From positions 1-8,837 of the forward strand of contig NCCR01000171.1 of NCBI GenBank assembly GCA_002279765.1: a DNA stretch of 8,837 nucleotides. Direction: 5' to 3'. The translations under genes were made by a program, and so were the position numbers. The DNA is from Verrucomicrobia bacterium 12-59-8. Lineage in GTDB: Bacteria > Verrucomicrobiota > Verrucomicrobiae > Verrucomicrobiales > Verrucomicrobiaceae. Positions 6,056 through 8,837 of the stretch are shown one piece after another (within the stretch, counting starts at the first letter, position 1; the number at the start of each line of letters is the position of its first letter). Below the pieces are notes generated by a model that saw nothing but the letters and a program-made list of their open reading frames with translations, was not told the DNA's origin and made no database searches.

Positions 6056-7036
6056 AGCAATCCATTCCAGCAGTTGAGCGGCGGCAATTTTGCGCCACGT
6101 CCCCAGCAAAACCAAGGCACAGGCGGCCCACCGAGGCCCGCAGGCCAGGCCGGCCCTCCTGGTTCAGCGCCAGCACCGCGTCCAGCGGGACCTCCCATGG
6201 GGGCTCCTAGACCTGCAGGACCGCCGCGTCCGGCAGGTGGCTATCAAGGATCGAGTGGTGCGTTTCGTCCCGGCGGCAATCGTCCCGGTGGCCGGGACCG
6301 CCCCAACGGTCGTTTTGTGGACCAAACACGCGTCAATGAGCGCATTCGTGCGCCAAAAGTGCGTGTGGTCGAGGAGGATGGACATCATCAGCTTGGCATT
6401 ATTGCCACGTCACAGGCCATTCGGATCGCCAAAGAGCGTGGACTTGACCTAGTGGAGGTGGCACCGAACGCCGATCCGCCCGTGTGCAAGATCGTCAACT
6501 ACGGCAAATACAAGTACATCCAGGAGAAGCACAAGAAGGAGGCTCACAAGCATCAGAAGGGCGGCAAGGTGAAGGAAATGAAATTCCGCATCGGCATCGA
6601 CCCCCATGACTACCTGATCAAGATCACGCATGCCGAAGACTTCCTCGCGGAAGGCCACAAGGTGCGCATCCAGCTGCAGTTCCGTGGTCGCCAGATGGCG
6701 CATCAGGAACTGGGTCACCTGCTTGCCAAAAAGATCAAGGCCGACCTGCTCACCATGGGCCACGTCGATCAGGATCCGCGCATGGCTGGTCGTAACATCA
6801 ACATGCAGCTCAGTCCGCTGCCGGAGCGCCAGCGCCAGCGCAAGTTCAAGACGCACCTCAAAGGCGTCACCGAGCATTCGGACATTCTTCACCACGAAGG
6901 GCATGATCCGCGCGAGGACAAGCATGATGAGCACGACGATCACCACGATGATCATCCCGACGCCGCCGACCAGACAGTGTCTGCGGCTGAGGCTCCGCCA
7001 GCAGAGGCTGAGTCACCGCCGCCTGCGGCTGAATAA
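6053..7036 (+). CDS. infC: Translation initiation factor IF-3 with long N- and C-terminal tails
   Basis: IF-3 binds the 30S subunit, keeps it free of 50S and proofreads start codon and initiator tRNA. From the proposed ATA start the product has 327 residues, against about 180 for E. coli IF-3. The conserved core spans about 92-257. The N-domain runs from VNERIRAPKVRVV at 94-106 through DLVEVAPNADPPVCKI at 132-147 and GKYKY at 151-155. A Lys/His-rich linker covers about 158-176, and the C-domain includes MKFRIGIDPHDY at 176-187, HKVRIQLQFRGRQM at 202-215 and the end motif NMQLSP at 250-255. Residues 1-90 are rich in Pro, Gly, Ala and Arg, with APRPAGPP repeated at 41-48 and 51-58. The tail 271-303 is dense in His, Asp and Glu, followed by an Ala/Pro/Glu end. 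The start rests on the Shine-Dalgarno spacing; an ATG at 6014 would add 13 residues. rpmI and rplT, the usual next genes, are absent. A terminator follows directly. Confidence 0.96.
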   Translation: MSNPFQQLSGGNFAPRPQQNQGTGGPPRPAGQAGPPGSAPAPRPAGPPMGAPRPAGPPRPAGGYQGSSGAFRPGGNRPGGRDRPNGRFVDQTRVNERIRAPKVRVVEEDGHHQLGIIATSQAIRIAKERGLDLVEVAPNADPPVCKIVNYGKYKYIQEKHKKEAHKHQKGGKVKEMKFRIGIDPHDYLIKITHAEDFLAEGHKVRIQLQFRGRQMAHQELGHLLAKKIKADLLTMGHVDQDPRMAGRNINMQLSPLPERQRQRKFKTHLKGVTEHSDILHHEGHDPREDKHDEHDDHHDDHPDAADQTVSAAEAPPAEAESPPPAAE

Positions 7037-7050
7037 CTTCAACGCACCAC

Positions 7051-7086
7051 GAAGGGCAGGATTCACTTCCTGCCCTTCTTCGTTTT
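7051..7086 (+). terminator. Intrinsic terminator of infC, overlapping the rpe stop
   Basis: GAAGGGCAGG at 7051-7060 pairs perfectly with CCTGCCCTTC at 7069-7078 around an 8-nt loop, followed by TTCGTTTT. The hairpin begins 14 bp after the infC stop codon. The T-run contains the rpe stop codon (7085-7087, read on the other strand). On the minus strand the hairpin is followed by GTGGTGCGTT and not a T-run, so it should be a good terminator only for infC, although the hairpin will also form at the end of the rpe transcript. Confidence 0.88.
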
Positions 7087-7759
7087 AGGCCACAGAGGCT
7101 GCCAGATCGCGCATCGACTGGTTCATGTCCGGCGGGCCGAAAGACGAGGTGCCGCAGACAAAGAGGTTTGCCCCGTGCTGCTTGGCGATGGGGGCCGTAT
7201 TCGTGTAAATGCCGCCATCCACTTCGAGGTGGAATTTCAAACCGTGCGCGTCACGGTAATCACGCGCTGCAGCCAGTTTTGGCATCGTCTCCTTTTCCAT
7301 GAACGGCTGCCCGCCGAATCCTGGCACCACCGTCATCACCAGCAGCAGGTCAATGTCCCGCACATAGGGCAGCGCAGCCTCAAACGGCGTGCTGGGGTGC
7401 AGTGCGAGGCCGCAGTGCAGCCCAGCCGCACGGATGCGTTTCAGGGTCTCGGCCACGCCTGTGTCGTAGTTTGCCTCGACGTGAATCGTGATGTTTTGGG
7501 CTCCGGCTTTGATGAAACGCTCCAGGTAGTGGTCCGGGCGGTGAATCATCAGATGCACGTCCAGATACATGGCGGTACACTTGCGCACGACCTGCACCAT
7601 CTGCGGGCCGAAGGAAATGTTGTCCACGAAGTTTCCGTCCATCACATCCAGGTGCAGCCATTGCGCTCCAGCGTTGGCGGCGCGTTTCACCTGTGCGTCG
7701 ATGTTCGACCAGTCAGAGGCCAGCAGGGAAGGGAGGATGAGGTTCGTCGTGTGTTCCAT
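7085..7759 (-). CDS. rpe: Ribulose-phosphate 3-epimerase
   Basis: Rpe interconverts D-ribulose 5-phosphate and D-xylulose 5-phosphate in the pentose phosphate pathway, in the cytoplasm. The 224-residue product has the usual length and is a complete TIM barrel. ILPSLLASD at 8-16 is the first strand with conserved Ser11. LHLDVMDGNFVDN at 35-47 gives metal ligand His36 and catalytic Asp38. DVHLMI at 67-72 gives His69. VVPGFGGQPF at 144-153 is the phosphate-binding loop region, EVDGGI at 179-184 gives the second catalytic Asp181, and CGTSSFG at 202-208 replaces the common AGSAIF-like end. All four expected metal/catalytic residues are present. The start ATG at 7759 is followed by the barrel almost directly, so it is probably right, though AGGA lies only 2 nt before it and is too close to be a normal ribosome binding site. 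The gene converges on infC and diverges from tadA. Confidence 0.97.
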   Translation of the reverse strand: MEHTTNLILPSLLASDWSNIDAQVKRAANAGAQWLHLDVMDGNFVDNISFGPQMVQVVRKCTAMYLDVHLMIHRPDHYLERFIKAGAQNITIHVEANYDTGVAETLKRIRAAGLHCGLALHPSTPFEAALPYVRDIDLLLVMTVVPGFGGQPFMEKETMPKLAAARDYRDAHGLKFHLEVDGGIYTNTAPIAKQHGANLFVCGTSSFGPPDMNQSMRDLAASVA

Positions 7760-7769
7760 ATCCTGAGAT

Positions 7770-7797
7770 AAGGTTCAGGGTTTAAAGTTCAAGGTTT
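7770..7797. repeat. Four tandem heptamers of consensus ARRGTTY
   Basis: The plus strand reads AAGGTTC, AGGGTTT, AAAGTTC, AAGGTTT without a break, so each unit fits ARRGTTY. A degenerate fifth unit, GAGTTGC, follows at 7798-7804. The array occupies most of the 69-bp region between the divergent rpe and tadA genes and would lie in the rpe leader if the minus-strand -10 at 7816-7821 is used. Function is unknown: it may be a simple microsatellite or a multi-copy protein site. Confidence 0.6.
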
Positions 7798-7823
7798 GAG
7801 TTGCTGCGGACTGCGTTTATACA
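7796..7823 (+). promoter_or_regulatory. Candidate promoter of tadA, overlapping an rpe -10
   Basis: TTGAGT at 7796-7801 (four of six) and TATACA at 7818-7823 (four of six) are separated by 16 bp. Transcription would begin near 7830, at the proposed GTG start of tadA, implying a leaderless message. On the opposite strand the same AT-rich spot reads TATAAA (7816-7821, five of six), a possible -10 for rpe without a good -35. The two promoters would overlap and may exclude each other. Confidence 0.3.
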
Positions 7824-7828
7824 ACGCC

Positions 7829-8383
7829 GTGGCGGACTCCCTGATCATCAATCCCTTCGACGACGAATACTACATGCGCGAGGCGCTGCGCCAGGCGCGC
7901 AAGGCTGCAAAGCAGGACGAAGTGCCCATCGGGGCCATCATTGTGCATCAGGGCAGCATCATTGGCCGCGCGTGGAATCAGGTGGAGACGCTCAAGGACG
8001 CCACCGCCCATGCGGAAATGCTGGCCCTTACCCAAGCCGAGAGCGCCTTGGGCGACTGGCGGCTCACTGACTGCGATCTCTACGTCACCAAAGAGCCCTG
8101 TCCCATGTGCGCCGGGGCCATCATGCACTGCCGCGTGCGCCGTGTCATCTTCGGCTGCCCCGATGTCAAAGGCGGTGCCGCAGGCGGCTTCTGGAATCTC
8201 CTGCAAGCTCCGAACCTCAATCACCGGGCCGAGATCACCCCAGGCGTCCTCAACGACGACTGCGTCCGCATCCTCAAGGAATTCTTTGCCGAAGCACGCC
8301 GCCGCCGCGCCGAAGGGCTGGAGCACCAGAAGGGCGCGGCCAAAGAGGCGGCTGGAGATGGGGTGGTGTTTGACGGGCCGTGA
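7829..8383 (+). CDS. tadA: tRNA-specific adenosine deaminase TadA
   Basis: TadA deaminates adenosine 34 of tRNA-Arg(ACG) to inosine so the tRNA can read several arginine codons. The product has 184 residues from the GTG at 7829. The zinc site and catalytic centre are clear: HAEM at 61-64 gives zinc ligand His61 and the proton-shuttling Glu63, and PCPMCAGA at 90-97 gives Cys91 and Cys94. VPIGAII at 32-38, WRLT at 77-80, LYVTKEP at 84-90 and NHRAEITPGVL at 121-131 are typical of TadA and separate it from guanine or cytosine deaminases. The start is uncertain: a TTG at 7796 would add 11 residues, and the ATG at 7874 would remove the short helix segment seen before MREAL in TadA proteins. GTG gives a good family length and no leader is evident. 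A charged tail follows about residue 150. I see no strong terminator in the 105 bp after it, where it faces the next gene. Confidence 0.96.
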   Translation: MADSLIINPFDDEYYMREALRQARKAAKQDEVPIGAIIVHQGSIIGRAWNQVETLKDATAHAEMLALTQAESALGDWRLTDCDLYVTKEPCPMCAGAIMHCRVRRVIFGCPDVKGGAAGGFWNLLQAPNLNHRAEITPGVLNDDCVRILKEFFAEARRRRAEGLEHQKGAAKEAAGDGVVFDGP

Positions 8384-8488
8384 AGCTGTCACCGTGCTTT
8401 GGACGCGGGCTCGTCGAGTACTTGGCTGCATAGCTCCCCGCGCAGATAGTCGAACATTTAGCGTAGTACTTGCTTCTGCTTTTTGAAA

Positions 8489-8837
8489 CTACGGCTCCTC
8501 ACCCACGAACGTGGCGATCACCCGTGGTTCAGCGCCGGTTTTGATCGAGAAGATTTCGCAGCTCGCAGCGAAGGGGTCGGTGGTGTAGCGCTCGGCGAGG
8601 TCGGCGGCAAAGTCTTGGAGCAGTTCGGCCTTGGCTGGGAAGATATAGAGAGAGTGGCGGTCAGGGGCGACCACCCAGATTTCCGGGCCAAACAGCTCCG
8701 CAAATATCTTGGGCAGGGAAGGGGCCACGAGCAGCGTCGCGTAGAGCGGGGAATCGCCGCGATAGACCGCGTAGGCGATCCTGCCATCGTCGCCTTTGAT
8801 GAGTTCGGGCCTGAGCTGTAGCAGGCGTTTGTCGGCG
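8489..8837 (-). CDS. Unrecognised protein, C-terminal part only; possibly DUF1444-like
   Basis: The frame is open from the right edge to a TAG at 8489-8491 and gives about 115 residues, so the true start lies beyond the window. A GTG at 8728 is in frame but cuts through the middle of the conserved-looking part, so it is unlikely to be the start. The visible piece alternates strands and helices: YAVYRGDSPLYATLLVAP, then a helix LPKIFAELFG, then EIWVVAPDRHSLYIFP, then a long helix around LLQDFAADLAERY and a final pair of strands. A short LLVAP strand followed later by an APDRHSLYIFP strand is reminiscent of the C-terminal part of DUF1444 (YtpQ) proteins, which have a similar PNRD-type motif. 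That resemblance is from memory and is tentative. No signal or membrane segment is seen in this part. The gene converges on tadA across a 105-bp gap. Confidence 0.7.
   Translation of the reverse strand, partial: ADKRLLQLRPELIKGDDGRIAYAVYRGDSPLYATLLVAPSLPKIFAELFGPEIWVVAPDRHSLYIFPAKAELLQDFAADLAERYTTDPFAASCEIFSIKTGAEPRVIATFVGEEP

Noticed and set aside
6449..6955. Minus-strand open frame of 168 codons with hydrophobic Leu/Val runs
   Set aside because: It is the complement of Lys/His/Asp/Glu-rich IF-3 codons, which reads as hydrophobic on the other strand; infC is certain here.
8404..8488. Possible terminator or repeat between tadA and the right-edge gene
   Set aside because: CGCGGG/CCCGCG is only a 6-bp stem with a 27-nt loop and no T-run after it; the 8-bp repeat AGTACTTG (8417 and 8465) is short. 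Neither is convincing.
1..8837. A novel defence, mobile or biosynthetic system
   Set aside because: No nuclease, integrase, toxin-antitoxin pair, repeat-spacer array or biosynthetic cluster is visible; the genes are housekeeping or exported proteins of known fold.

Overview
The window looks like chromosomal DNA of a GC-rich bacterium, most likely a member of the Verrucomicrobiota (Prosthecobacter/Verrucomicrobium type). That placement is inferred from several things together: an IF-3 with long low-complexity tails, a lipoprotein of the DUF1343/NamZ family, an exported ThuA-like protein, an exported TPR-redoxin fusion and generally weak Shine-Dalgarno sites. No single marker proves it. I see no rRNA, tRNA, CRISPR array, insertion sequence or phage gene.

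Left part (1-4420, all minus strand): three genes for exported proteins. In transcription order they are a ThuA-like protein (3557-4420), then a clear intrinsic terminator (3499-3537), then a 746-residue TPR protein ending in a redoxin domain with a CGHC motif (1206-3446), then a NamZ-like lipoprotein cut by the left edge (1-1140). The last two lie 65 bp apart and may be co-transcribed. NamZ relatives act on peptidoglycan fragments and ThuA-like proteins are linked to sugar metabolism, so an envelope or carbohydrate theme is possible but not shown.

Middle part (4567-7036, plus strand): shikimate dehydrogenase aroE, followed 21 bp later by a small membrane protein with a zinc ribbon. A 301-bp gap holding a candidate extended -10 promoter follows, and then infC (translation initiation factor IF-3). 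infC appears to start at an ATA codon 6 nt after a GGAGG Shine-Dalgarno sequence. This fits the known autocontrol of infC through non-canonical start codons. It is not followed by rpmI-rplT, its usual partners, but by an intrinsic terminator whose T-run contains the stop codon of the convergent rpe gene.

Right part (7085-8837): rpe (ribulose-phosphate 3-epimerase, minus strand) and tadA (tRNA adenosine deaminase, plus strand) diverge from a 69-bp region holding four tandem heptamers of the form ARRGTTY and overlapping candidate -10 elements. An unrecognised gene, possibly related to DUF1444, enters from the right edge on the minus strand.

Most of the window is housekeeping or ordinary accessory sequence. 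I found no convincing multi-gene novel system. The points most worth a second look are the infC start and tails, the His-rich TPR-CGHC fusion, the heptamer array and the TCGCGA cluster.
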